Below, one piece after another: positions 23,846-35,640 of a stretch of DNA of 64,000 bases. The notes beneath the pieces are model-generated. The model ran no database searches and had not been told where the DNA came from. It worked only from the letters and a program-made list of their open reading frames with translations. Origin of the DNA: Vigna angularis (lineage: Eukaryota > Streptophyta > Magnoliopsida > Fabales > Fabaceae); assembly GCF_016808095.1 (NCBI RefSeq), contig NC_068972.1, forward strand, positions 37,479,029 to 37,543,028, given 5' to 3'. The stretch's first letter is position 1. The number at the start of each line of letters is the position of its first letter. Made by a program: the position numbers and the translations under genes.

Positions 23846-24953
23846 AGGCTGGACATAATTTACCAAACTGTACTAAATTACAGTTATTTGTACTATATTA
23901 TACTTAAAAAAATCAAACTGTTGTGTACTAATAACTAATTAAACTATTCTTTAATTCAGTTTAAAAAAACTGAATTTTAAATAATTTCAGTTAAGTTAAC
24001 TGCGTTAACTGTTTGTCTTATTTTCTTTGCTCAATTTCTTTCTCCATCAGAATTCATATTCAATTATCACTATCACAACTTTTTTGCCGTCGTTGACCTC
24101 TTCCTCTCCGCCGCCGCCCATCCCTCCTCTCCTCTCCCCCAATTAGCCCTCTGCTGCTCGACCCTAGCCATCTTCCAGGGGTTTTGTTGGAGCTTCTCCC
24201 GCATCCGTTTAAGTACTCCGTTGCCACCATAAGATTCTTCGTGGAGCAGAATTTTGTTGCCATTTTTGCTATCTTTTTCTCTTGGGAGTTGACTCATCAT
24301 TTGCACTGGGTTGATTTTTCTCAAATTTATGATCTCTACATGTTTGTTGATATGCTTGAAAGAAAACTAAGCACATTAGATCATAGTTGATCGTAAGCAT
24401 ACAAGTTTGGTCATTTTTCTTTATTTCTCTATTACATCCTAATTGGTCTAATATTACTTACCTTACCACATAATAAACCATAAGATGTTGTAAAAGTATA
24501 TCCAATGTAGGATCCATATTTATGCAGAGTTTTTGGAAATTCATATTTGGATTAGTCTTTGGACAGTAAGTTATTTGAAAGATATGTTTTACATTTAGGA
24601 TTTTGTTAGTTGTTGACAGTTTGTGAATCAGTTGCTGACCTTTTCTAGACAGGTGATGCGGCTAGAGCAAGCTGAAAAGGCACCCCATATTGTGATCTGT
24701 TATGATTTGATTTTGTATTGAAAACTTAAACTTTATGAGTTAAATTTAGTGTAGTTAACAAAGTAGTTCAGTTTACACTATAGTTTAGTTCAATTCAGTT
24801 GAGTTCAGTGCAGTGCAGTTTGATAGGATAAAAAGTAGTTCAGTTCAATTCATCTGAACTACTTTTTAGTTTAGTTTAGTTCAAGTGAACTATTTTTGGG
24901 TTCAGTACAGTTTTTAACAAGATAGTTTAGTACAATTCAATTTGCCCACCCCT
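23846..24953. mobile_element. non-autonomous hAT-like element, ~1.1 kb
   Basis: Flanked by the direct repeat GTGCATCTAG (23838-23847 and 24956-24965), consistent with the 8-bp target duplication of hAT elements. The right end, read inward, is AGGGGTGGGCAAATTG, a typical hAT terminus; the left end AGGCTGGACATAATT is a diverged match. Both subterminal zones are dense in CAGTTTA/TAGTTCAGTT words in inverted orientation. The middle (24080-24260) is a GC- and CT-rich island (CCGCCGCCGCCC) unlike the rest, possibly captured genomic DNA. No transposase frame. Confidence 0.65.
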
Positions 24954-24965
24954 ATGTGCATCTAG

Positions 24966-27900
24966 TAACCAAAGCCACCATAAAAGAAATGGTTGAATTT
25001 TGTTTTTAATATTTTTAAAAACTATGTAAATCTTTGTTTGGATAAACATAAATAGACGAAGTTTAATGTTGTTTTTTCTTGAGCAATGCATTTTATAAAG
25101 CTCATCAGGCATAACTTCACAAAAAATATGTTCTTTAAGTTAGTTGTAGATAATAATATACAATATAAAAGCTAAAAAGGATGAAGAGATTTATATGTAA
25201 AGTATTTTTATATCCATTCTTCTGAAATATGCATATACACATCCAATTCTTGATAAACCTGATCAAGTTTCAATAAGGCATATCGTTGCAAGATATAAAT
25301 ATTGTTTAGACTCAACCACTTTTAGTTAAACACACGTATTTTTTGGAACACAACCAATCCTAACTAAATATGAATATTCTTTAGAACGTAGTCATTATTA
25401 GCTAAGACTTGAACATTCTTTAAATCGTAGTCACTTATGCCTTATATTTGAGTATTATTTAGATTATAATAACTCTTATCTAAGACAAATACAAGATGAT
25501 AAACACTTTTTTAGGTTTCTTTGAACACACTCAATGTTCTTGCTCACACATATGCTTTATCATTAAAAAAAAATCAATCCTTTTTTCATCTTTAAAACTT
25601 CTATATATGGAGTTCAGAAGAAAATAGTCATTATGAAACCTTTTTGAGTCTTTGTGAGGTTATGACCCTTTTTTCTTTATCGACTTTCATCTAGCCACAT
25701 TCAAGCACATAAATGCATTAAATGTTCTTCATGAACCATTAAATGCATATGACTTCTTTGTGCAACTTCTTTGATACACAACATGACTTATTAAACTTAG
25801 GAAGGTAACTTCTCCCTCCTTATTGAAAACGCACATGACTTGTTGTAGTTGGTTGACTATGTGGCACTAAAATTTTGTCTTTTTAAAAAATTTGTTTGTG
25901 TAAACACATTTTAAGCACACTATTCAAGAAATATTGATGTAAGCATATCATTGCAAGATCCTCTTAAGAAAAATAAAGAATCAAACAATTTCTACATAAA
26001 GAGAGTAAGTGTTTATAAGTCTTCAACGTGTACCATAAATGTTTAATGCTTATCATCTCTAAGATGAAATATTCTTTATCATTTGTCCAAGCAAAAGCTT
26101 ATTAGACAAAAAAATATGCAAAAACACATGTTTATTTATCCATACTACGTGTGCTTGTTAGGCTAAACATGATAGGATAATGGTTATAAACATAGGTTTT
26201 ACAATTTATTATTTAAGCACAAAATAAAAAACGAAACAAAGGATTGTGGTTTAAGGACATGTTTGTTTTTATTTCTTTTGAACATGACCTGGTGCCAATT
26301 GTTAAGCAATAAATAATGGGAATTAGTGGTACAATTAGATGAGAGAAATCAAAATCCAATTACTTACAAAAAGAAAATATCAAAAGGGGAACTAAGTAAC
26401 TTAACATTTAAAGAAGAGTTTATTCTATTAAGGTAGCATGACTAAATTTAATGATAAAAATTAACATTATTATGGATTTTCTTTGAGATAAATTATATTT
26501 CATTTTCATCATCTAAGTCTTCCTTGTGTGATGGCTTATAAGCTTTAAAGCCTTTGAAAAAGTGTTCTCATGTATTTATGTGTTTTAAGTATGTATTTAT
26601 CCCTCTTAAGTATTCTTTCTTGTTACAATTTGAACTCTTAAACTTTTAAGTATCCTAAGATTTTTGATTGATAAAGTGTTTAGATTCTTTAATGTGCACA
26701 ACATAATTACCTATGGTCTCCACCATCTAAGCAAGCACACAATATTTAATCAAGACACATAATTTTAAACATATTCAACATGTTTCATCCTCCATATTAA
26801 ACAACTCGTATTTTGTAGTGAGTAAAATGAGTTTGTTATTTTTACCTTGATGAAATCACATATATACTATTACATTATCCCACATTTTTTTTTCTCTTTG
26901 CAAAGTTATGCACCTTGAAGTAGTCATATTTTGATGGTGCATACATTTTTATGTTTGAACCTTGATATCAATAAGTATGTTTTTCTTTTCATTTAATCAA
27001 TTATCTCTTAATGGTGGATTACTTTTGTCATCCAAATGGATGTAGTGGATTTTTTACCATGTTTATTGTATCAATATGACATAATTTGAAGAATGTCATT
27101 AGCAAATGATTATTTTGTAGATAATTTACCTCCACAAAATAATATGAAGTTAACACAGTGAATAAATTTAGCCACAAACAAAACTCTACTGTAATAATTA
27201 CCACAACTTAATTTCTAAAATTATTTTTTTGTCTATAATTACTACGTTACTTATAAATTTTGTTAATAATAATAAATTTTCTTATAATATTATATAAGAA
27301 ATATAGAAGGATTATGTTTTAGAAATATTTATCAACAAAGTTATTCATTTTTCTATACATAAAATTATATAAATAAAATTATTAAAATATTTTGATATCC
27401 ATTTAAACATCTATATGCCAATTTTTTTTATTAATCTAACAATGGTAGCTATCTAATTATATTGTCGTTATTTTTTCTATACATACAAAGTATTTATATA
27501 TTATTTAGAATTGCTTTGTCACGTTTTTAGTTCTGAAATTTATGATAATTTCTCATATTTCAAAAAGTAGTTTATTTTAGTTCTTAAAAGTGAAAAAATA
27601 TATTATTTTAATATATGAACACTGAATTTGAGAGACTAAAACGAATTTTGTAAACTTATTTTTCAAATAGTGCTTCAAAATTAAATTATATTTTACAAGA
27701 AGAATTGAGGGAATAAAATAATTTATTTTTTTAAAATTTGAATGAGTAGAAGGATATTTATTTCGAATTTCAAGAAGAAGAAAAACCTAATCAAACAATT
27801 TGACATATAATTAAAGAAGCTTTAAATGATTTTAAAATATAATAAAAGATGAGAATAATTAATTTAACGTTTTCACGAAAAAGGTTAATTAGTTTGACTT

Positions 27901-28304
27901 CAATTTGATGTTAGAAGAGATGACAATGTGTAAGTTGGTTCACCAACCTACTAGAAAAAAAATGTGAAACAGAGAGAGTGTTTTAACCCATTTAGGCGTA
28001 TACCATATAAATTACAACTCGCAGGGGTCATTGACGGGGTACGACGAACTATCTGACATAACCTACATAAAACATCCATTATACTTTAATTCTCAAGTAA
28101 GACATCCCTCTTTTATTTTGTTTTGTTATTCTTTTACTTCACGCTTAAATCCTTAAGCCAAATATTACTTACATTTAATATTAACTCTCAAATCGCTAAA
28201 ATATATACGAATCATTTCTTGCATAAAATTGTGGAAGCAATTATTTATACTTCTAATTAGAAGCTTAGATTTTTTAGGAGAATAATTTTTTTTAATGATC
28301 GTAA
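24966..28304. other. intergenic, no gene recognised
   Basis: AT-rich with no supported gene. At 25280-25490 there are four or five degenerate units of about 50 bp containing ATTCTTTAGA.CGTAGTCA and TAGCTAAGAC variants, likely a remnant of an LTR or other repeat. The rest is featureless to reading. Confidence 0.4.
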
Positions 28305-28314
28305 TTTTATTGTA

Positions 28315-29416
28315 GGTTTAATGTTTTGATAGGTCCATTTTTTATCCAGAATCTCAAATAAGTCTTCTACTCAATTGAGTCATTTTTTAAAAATTAAAAC
28401 AAATAGAGACTTGCCGTCAAATTGGACAAACGTCATTTAAGAGACCCTTACATGACATATGCTGACAGTATTTTTGCCTAAGCTAAACCTTCTCACCTAG
28501 GCGAGATATGCAAAAAATTGAAACACAAGTTTTGTTGATATATTCATCTTGTTAGGATGCAATAGATGATATGTTAAAGTGAATTTGTGAATGAAATTTA
28601 AATATCAATGTATTTGACTATCTTGAATGAATGAAGTTGTGTTATACTCAGTCTACTCTTTGGCTCTCTTGGTAGTTGTTTTAGGGTTGAATTTCATCAA
28701 AGTATACTTTGTTGTGTAATCCATGAAAATGAGTTACCTTACCTCAATACCGATGGTTTATCAAAAAGTAGGAATCTTAATCAAGAAGGGATCATATTCA
28801 TGTGGAAGCAAAACCACTTTTCTTTATGTGATAAAGTACCATTGTTTTATCTCTTCATACCTCGCGCCCTATAATTTGAGGAAAGAAGGCACTGTGTTGG
28901 AAAGAAAGAGGTTATAAATCAGTCATTCCTTTTCTGAGTTTTAACATAGGGTCGCGTGGACTCTCATAAGCTAAAAATTTTCACTTAAGCTAGATTGACA
29001 AGGCAACAATTTTAAAAGGATTCGCCGAGGTGACCCAAGTTTCGCCTAAGCGAAAAAGCTCCAGTGACTCAACCTTAGTTCCAGGACATTGTTGCCCAAG
29101 CGAGCAAAGTTTCGTGTAAGCGAAAATGTTCCAGTGGGCATCCCAAGTTTTAGCCTAAATCTCGCCCAGAAAACTTAGTTTTTGCTTACGCGAAAATGTT
29201 GCAATGCATATCTCGTCCAAGCGAGAAGGTTTAACTTAAGCAAAAATATTGTCAGCATGCCACGTAATGGCCTCTTAAAAGATGTTTGTCCAATTTGACA
29301 GCAAATCCCTATTTGTTTCAATTTTTCAAAAATAAGGACTCAATTGAGACACTAAATAAGTAGGGAGCCTATTTGAGATTCAGGACGAGAAAAGGAACCT
29401 ACCGAAACATTAAAAC
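28315..29416. mobile_element. Mutator-like non-autonomous element with 10-bp target duplication
   Basis: Bounded by the perfect direct repeat TTTTATTGTA (28305-28314 and 29417-29426), the 9-11 bp size typical of Mutator-like elements. The termini are inverted: GGTTTAATGTTTTGATAGGT left, GTTTTAATGTTTCGGTAGGT on the complement of the right. The inverted similarity continues for about 200 bp (TCTCAAATA, CTCAATTGAGTC, AAATTGGACAAACG/TGTTTGTCCAATTT, CTTTTAAGAG-like). The right interior (28995-29250) has four diverged units around CGCCTAAGCGAAAATGTTCC. A 64-codon frame inside (28723-28917) has no recognisable domain. Confidence 0.8.
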
Positions 29417-29426
29417 TTTTATTGTA

Positions 29427-30587
29427 TTATTCTAATTCTAAATTCAATTTTAGCATATGATGGAAATTATAATTATGAAAAAAAGTAGAAGAAGAAAGTT
29501 CTTCCAAGGCCATATTCAATGTTATTGAAATGAAAAAACAATTATTATGCTTTTGAAGTCAAGACAAGATGACGGTTAATTACTATAGTTTTTTAATATC
29601 TTAAAAAATAATTTCTTTTTATTTTTTCTTGTTTACTAAATATTTAATTTTGATATATTTATTTGATGTAGTGTTAATGGTATGTTCATTTTTATTTCAA
29701 GTATGTAGTCAATTGTAGACTTCTAGGGTGCAACAAAGATGTAAAACATTAAAACAAAAATTATTGTTGCTACATTTGTGTGTAATGTTTTATAATATTG
29801 CTTATCTGGCTTGACCTGCGGGGCAACCATTATGCGTAAGAGGCCAACAAAACTAGTCTACAATTCTTATACCAAGTGGTTTGTCTTCATCTTCCTTTTG
29901 CAAATCAAATGTAGGTAAGTCAAAATATAATGAACCTGCCTTAATTATCCTTCCTAGATGAAACCCTATCTAAATCAATCAAATCCTATTTGAACTAATC
30001 AAATTCAATCAAACCATATTAGATTTGTGATATACAAATCCAATTAAATGAAATCAATTGATGTTGTATTAATCAAAATATAAAAATATTGTTTATCTTC
30101 TTAGTGAGAAATTTTAAACAACATTATGTATTTGTTCTTAAAATAGAATTCATATGCTTATATATAGATGCATCCAATTGATCCAATCCAAACCAACTCA
30201 TTCTTAAATGGTTTGGTCGAGTCATTTGTTTTAAATCTAAATTGGTCTAAACTAACTCATAAACACCCCTAGTTTGAGTTAGTAAAACTAAATATGTAGA
30301 TTTATTGAAAGTGGTATCTTTCCCTAAAGTTTCTCTTCACGTACCTTTTCTACTCTTATAAAAGAAATATATTCATTTATTATATCGGTTACTTTTTTAT
30401 ATTTTAACAACCTACATTTAACGTATAAAATAAAAATTAATGCCTTAAATATTCTTAATAAATATTATTTATTTAATTTTATTTTTTTTATGTGAACATT
30501 CAATGTGTGTAAATATTTTTTTATATAAATTTCATTAGAGCGTTGGAAATACTCACATTTGATCTTGTTGAATTCTTGTTTCAAATC
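29427..30587. other. upstream region of C2H2-EAR gene
   Basis: No other gene. ATAAACACCCCTAG at about 30260-30273 resembles a hAT terminus, and 29950-30270 is rich in AATCAAATC-type repeats, so a short hAT-related MITE is possible but not demonstrated. Confidence 0.35.
30521..30530 (+). promoter_or_regulatory. TATA-like box of C2H2-EAR gene
   Basis: TTATATAAAT about 58-67 bases before the ATG at 30588. It fits a TATA box by position in AT-rich DNA. Confidence 0.4.
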
Positions 30588-30845
30588 ATGTCAAACAATA
30601 TTATGAACTTTCCAAATGAAAATGTACTTCAATGTCGAGTGTGCAAGAATGTCCTTCCAAATCTCCAAGCACTCATAGACCACATTGATGGTCATTTGGC
30701 TCAAGAAAATCTTACCATGGAAGTTTCACCAATTGATGGAACAAAGCCATTCATCAAATTGTTGGAGAAACCAATCCTCAACCATGGTCATTTCAATCAT
30801 GCTAATGCTAATGGTGATGTATTGGATCTTTCGTTAAAACTCTAG
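30588..30845 (+). CDS. single C2H2 zinc finger protein with C-terminal EAR motif (85 aa)
   Basis: An intronless frame of 85 aa. ATG at 30588 is the first in frame; upstream in-frame codons lack an ATG. Residues 16-36 (CRVCKNVLPNLQAL and IDHIDGH) form C-x2-C-x12-H-x3-H, one C2H2 finger. The plant-typical QALGGH is replaced by QALIDH, so DNA contact may differ from that of standard plant fingers. The last residues VLDLSLKL contain LxLxL (79-83), the EAR repression motif that recruits TOPLESS-type corepressors. The architecture (one finger plus terminal EAR) is that of small plant nuclear repressors. No nuclear localisation signal is obvious, and at this size none is needed. No close named family member is recognised. 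Both the finger and the EAR motif are seen directly; repression is inferred. Confidence 0.75.
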   Translation: MSNNIMNFPNENVLQCRVCKNVLPNLQALIDHIDGHLAQENLTMEVSPIDGTKPFIKLLEKPILNHGHFNHANANGDVLDLSLKL

Positions 30846-31784
30846 AGATCTAAAGAGTAATTTTGTTGGTCTTATTGTGAGTTCTATATGACGATGGTGT
30901 ATGTTTGATCTTAAAATAAAATTATGTCTTTAATTATTAATTAGTGTCATTATGTTGAGTCATGTGTTATTGATTCTCATTGAAACTTAAAGATGTGAAT
31001 CATATAGAGAATTTAAAAAAATTATATTAAATAAAAATATTGGTTTGAGTTTTTTCTTATAAATAATTTTTTATGAATTTTTTGTTGTCATTGAATATAA
31101 ATTAAATTCTTATTTATAGTCATAATCGAAGTCTACGTATACCATTAGAATTTAAAACTCACTATTCTCATATTAAATTTTTAAATCATGATTATATTTT
31201 GTAAGATTGAATGTTTCATTTACAAAAACAATATATGCAATTCACACTAAAAGGGTATTTGCAATTTTGTAAAAGATTGGTATTGAGATCTAAATTTTGA
31301 AATCCATTATTCATATTTTAATTTAAAATATATGTATTACTACAATAAATAAGACATAATAAGAACATAAATGTTTATTTATGATCCTTATTATTGAACT
31401 TTTATGTAATATTTGTCTTTCTCTTAGATAATTTAATGTTAACTTTGAAACACTCTATTATTAACTTTGAAACACTCTGTTGACGAGTTTTTTTGTTTTG
31501 ATCAAGATGAGTTCCAAAATTTGAAACTATATTCATTCCCATTATGACTTAGTGTTAAAGAATAAAAATGTGAATTTGGATAATTTTTTATTGAGTTTTT
31601 CATGTATGATTTTTTGTTTATTTTATAAAATCTATGTTTAAGTGTTTCTTCGTGCACTTTTCTACATTTCTTCCTTCATTTCTAATTTTTTTAAAATTTC
31701 AAAACTATTTTCTATATTTTAAAAAATCTTACACTCCACTTCTTTTCTTCATTAGATTTTAAAATTTGTTAAATGATTTTTTCT
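30846..31784. other. intergenic, no gene recognised
   Basis: AT-rich 3' flank of the zinc-finger gene. A 27-bp near-duplication TTAACTTTGAAACACTCT occurs twice at 31438-31482. Confidence 0.4.
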
Positions 31785-32127
31785 TTAACACTTTGTTCAC
31801 TTGAATGGATTTGGAAGAGAGTGATTGAATGAATTTGAGAGGATTTGAGGATAAATTTTTTGTTGTTTATTTGAGTGGATTTGGAGATAACTGAGAGTGA
31901 ATTTGGAAGTAAATTTTTTTTAATTTGTCACATCAATTAAATCCTAAACTAATTGTCACAAACTTTACTTCTAAATCCACTCTTACCTCCAAATCTACTC
32001 AAATAAACAACAAAAAATTTATCTTCAAATCTTCTCAAATTCATTCAACCATTCTCCCTCAAATTCAAATCTTCTCAAATTCATTCAACCACTCTCCCTC
32101 AAATCCATTCAAGTGAACAAAGCTTAA
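31785..32127. mobile_element. foldback MITE with ~150-bp arms
   Basis: CTTTGTTCACTTGAATGGAT at the left is repeated in inverse at the right (CCATTCAAGTGAACAAAG, ending about 32122). The arms continue through TGAATGAATTTGAGA, GATAAATTTTTTGTTGTTTA and GTGGATTT inverted counterparts. The right arm has an internal 42-bp duplication (CTTCTCAAATTCATTCAACC twice). The loop is a short AT-rich segment near 31925-31965. The target duplication is unclear. A 63-codon frame over the right arm is not a gene. Confidence 0.75.
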
Positions 32128-32731
32128 GAGATTTCGAAATTCGTTGAAAAATTTTTCGAAAGCTTCAACAAATTTCAAAATTTGTTAAAAATATTATTTT
32201 TGAAATGTTAAATATAAGAAAAAAATGTGGGGAGGTGAGAGAAGAAGCATCTAACTTCCAATTTCATCTGTGAATTTGGATAGTTTATTATTGGATTCTT
32301 AGTTCTTGGCAAAAAAAACTTTATAATTGTAATAACTAAACTTGACTAAATTATTATAATAATTAAATGCGATACGTTAAATAATAATTGAGATTGAACT
32401 TTAATAAAATTAATAAATTAGAATATAAGTTTTTGGTATTATTTATTGAAAAAAATTTTCATGTTAAACTTTTATCTTAAAAAATAAATAACTATATTCT
32501 TTATCAGAATAATTGTAATATCTTATATACTCCTGTAAAATTTTAAAAAAAGTTTATCTTTCTAAATAAACTCACTCAATTATTATAAACTTTAACATTC
32601 TTGACATCTAAAACTTATAAATAATTTATCATCATAAAAATATTTATTAAAATAATATAAAACATAGTAGATCTTACCAAACCTATACACACTTTACAAA
32701 ATATAGGTTATTAATTAAAAGTTTATCTTTC

Positions 32732-32732
<1 letters not shown>

Positions 32733-32816
<84 letters not shown>
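32733..32816. repeat. (TA)n microsatellite
   Basis: About 84 bp of uninterrupted TA dinucleotides. Confidence 0.95.
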
Positions 32817-32818
<2 letters not shown>

Positions 32819-34177
32819 TTTATATTTCATTTCATATAATAGGCTATGCCAACTTGCAATAATGCAATAACCCGATATTGTGTATAAATAATTGGTGATT
32901 ATATATATTTTTAATAAATCAATTCATATATAAATTTGAGTTGAAAATAAAGTGATAAATATTTTACGTCATTTGTTAAAGGATAAATTTTATTCTCTAC
33001 TATTATATAAAGGATACATATTTTCATAATTATTTTGGTATGTTTTTAATTAAACTTTTAACAAATAACCACCACATGCATTTTTTCTAAATTATTCATT
33101 CTCTAGAAATTTTATTATTTTAGTGTAATAAAAATTTAGATATGCAAATATGAGGTACATATCTTTCTACTAGCAAATAAGAATGTAAATTAAATGATTA
33201 AATTGCTTTATTTATTTTTTTCAAAAACTGTTTTAGATAAAAAATATATATAGAATTAGCAGACCTAAAAAACAGTTTAAGTAGTTTAGTTAAGATTGTT
33301 TGAATATTTTTAATTTTTTAATTTATAAAAATTATTAATTTATTTTCATATAATATAATTCAATTTAATTTGCTTAAAGAGTCTTTTGGTTATTAATTCC
33401 ATGTTTAATCACTTTTTACGAATTATTTCAGTTGCAATTAGCAACCATAATTGTGACTGAATTATTTAATGGAAAATATTAAATTATTTTTACAACATAA
33501 CTTCAATATAATATATAGTAACTATTTTATTTTCTTTCGTATAATAAGTGGAAATACATGTTATCTGCATATGTATATCTTTTTTTATTCTAAATAGTTG
33601 ATTTAATTTTAAAAAATATTCAAATTTAAATGAATACTCACTTAAAAGATAAAATGGCAAGATAATATTTTAATTTAAAAAATATTTAAATTAAAATAAA
33701 TAATTACATAAAAGATAAAAAAAATATTTAAGATTGTTATTTAAAGAGTAAAATAAATAAAACTAATGATATAGATAAAGTACATTACATAAGATAAAAT
33801 TTATATTAATATATATAGAAAGCATTAAAAAAATAAAAAATACTAAGAAATACTAAAAACTGAAAACTCTTAAATTATTTTAAAACATTGAACTTTAATT
33901 ACAAATTTTAATAAAAATAAATTAAGATAGTGAGGACTCGATATCTTAAAACTAAATTGTTTTTGTATAAATGTTTACAAAATACAAATCACGTTTACAT
34001 AAGAACGAAATTGATTTTTTAAAAGAAAAATGAAATATTGAAAAGATAAAGAAAAAAATAAGATTAAACAGGTTTAACTAAAAAGATATGACAGAATCCA
34101 AAATCTAGTATGATTAAAACAAATCTGATATCTACAAGTGTAATCTATTAAAAAGATAAGAATCCCTTGAAGCCTTT

Positions 34178-34188
34178 CTATATATATT
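34178..34188 (+). promoter_or_regulatory. TATA-like box of 105-aa protein gene
   Basis: CTATATATATT about 100 bases before the ATG at 34285, followed by a CT-rich leader with the direct repeat TCTCAGT three times at 34209-34230. The layout is that of a normal plant core promoter and 5' leader. Confidence 0.5.
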
Positions 34189-34284
34189 CAAATACAACAT
34201 TCACTCTCTTCTCAGTTCTCAGTTCTCAGTTGTCTTTGTCGTTCATCCTGGTTTGTGTGATCATCGAAGACATCAAAAACATCC

Positions 34285-34602
34285 ATGGCAGGATTCCAAC
34301 AATACAACTTTTTCCCAACAGATTTGTTGTACCCTCGTCCACAGCCTTCTGTTGCAACTTTGGAACCTGCTTCTGCCAAGCCAACTACGGTGGTGCTTCC
34401 CATGCAAAATGCACAAGAACAGAACAAGAAGCAGACACAACATAAAAAACGCATGGTCGTAGTTCCACCTCCGACCCATGCTCATCTTTCAAAACCAAAA
34501 CACCAACCGCTGTTTCTCAACAAACTATCCACACACGCCGTCAAGCCACATTCTTGGGCCTTTTTCTTGACCGAAGAACATCAGAGTGATGCTTTCTATT
34601 AG
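34285..34602 (+). CDS. uncharacterised 105-aa basic protein
   Basis: ATG in good plant context (AACATCCATGGC) and a TATA-like box with a CT-rich leader upstream support a real gene. The protein starts MAGFQQYNFFPTDLLYPRPQ, has a central Gln/Lys-rich segment (EQNKKQTQHKKR), then MVVVPPPTHAHLSKPKHQPL, and ends with SWAFFLTEEHQSDAFY. There is no signal peptide, membrane helix or known motif; the KKQTQHKKR cluster could serve as a nuclear signal. I do not recognise the family. It may be a small plant-specific regulatory or stress-related protein, but nothing in the sequence proves a role. Other frames over the same DNA on both strands are shadows. Confidence 0.65.
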   Translation: MAGFQQYNFFPTDLLYPRPQPSVATLEPASAKPTTVVLPMQNAQEQNKKQTQHKKRMVVVPPPTHAHLSKPKHQPLFLNKLSTHAVKPHSWAFFLTEEHQSDAFY

Positions 34603-35270
34603 AAAACACTGTTTTTTCATTAGCTTCCTAACTTTTCTTATATATTACGGACATCTTTACAAAATTTAATACAATGTATCTTTAAGAGATCATAAAATAA
34701 GTTTTGGCTCAATATTTGATCCTCTTTTCATCCACTTTATTCAATGAAAAAGGAATTAAACTAACATAAATTATGAAAATTAGAAACACATTAAACAGTA
34801 AAAATATGAATAATATATGTGCCAATAGTTTTTTTTTTTAATTTTTTTTTTCAAAATTTAAAAAAAGTTGGATACTTGTCAAACTACCGTGTGTTATTAA
34901 CGTCATATGTCAAGTATAACGTATAAAGTTAGTATCAATGGTACGCATTAGTGTCTTATGGTTAATTTTATTTAATTTAGTCTCAATTTTAAATTTCAAA
35001 AGAAAATTTTTTCATTATTTTAAAAAATAGTAGGAAAATTCTTTAATATTTAAAATTAGAAGAAAAATTTGTTATTATTTTTAAAATTAGAAGAAATTTT
35101 TTTCATTATTTTTAAATTAGAAGGGAAATTCTTCACAATTTTTAAAATTGAAAGGAAAATTCTTCGTTATTTTTAAAGTTAGAAGAAAAATTCTATATTA
35201 TTTTAAAAATTAGAACGAAAATTCTTCATTATTTTAAAATTTGAAAAAAAATTCTTCATTATTTTTAAAA
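34603..35270. repeat. degenerate AT-rich tandem repeat
   Basis: From about 34990 units of roughly 35-40 bp recur with the core AATTCTTCATTATTTTTAAA followed by ATTAGAAGAAAA, six or seven times up to 35270, and again at 35640-35735 beyond the MITE. The array was split by the insertion at 35271. Confidence 0.65.
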
Positions 35271-35631
35271 GAGTTAAATATGTTTTTAGTCCCTAAACTA
35301 TCAAGCGAATTTGTTTTTAGTCCATCTTTCAAAGTAAGTAAGATACATTTTAATCCTTCTATTTAAAAAAAACGTTAATTTTTTATCCTCCGGAGAATCA
35401 AAAATTAAGGTTTTTTTTAAGCGAATTTGTTTTTAGTCCATCTTTCAAAGTCAAAGTAAGTAAGATACATTTTAGTCCTTCTATTTAAAAAAAACGTTAA
35501 TTTTTTTATCCTCCGGAGAATCAAAAATTAAGGTTTTTTTTAAGGAAGAGGACTAAAATGTACCTTACTTTGAAAAAGAGACTAAAAACAAATTTGCTTA
35601 ATAGTGTAGGGACTAAAACCATATTTAACCC
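35271..35631. mobile_element. 361-bp MITE with perfect 9-bp target duplication
   Basis: The ends are inverted: GAGTTAAATATGTTTTTAGT left and GGGTTAAATATGGTTTTAGT on the complement of the right, continuing GTCCCTA on both sides. The flanks carry TTTTTAAAA at 35262-35270 and 35632-35640. A 9-bp duplication points to Mutator-type mobilisation. The left part holds an internal direct duplication of about 115 bp (AAGCGAATTTGTTTTTAGTC near 35302 and 35419). TTAAATATGTTTTT-RGTCCCT ends are common in legume genomes. Confidence 0.85.
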
Positions 35632-35640
35632 TTTTTAAAA

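Larger units (their letters stand above)
32128..34284. other. AT-rich intergenic DNA
   Basis: No gene seen. (TA)n at 32733-32816. From 33600 to 34100 the sequence is almost entirely A/T and shows nothing readable. Confidence 0.4.

Noticed and set aside
24060..24324. Arg-rich minus-strand frames
   Set aside because: Low-complexity translation of the CT-rich island within a hAT-like element.
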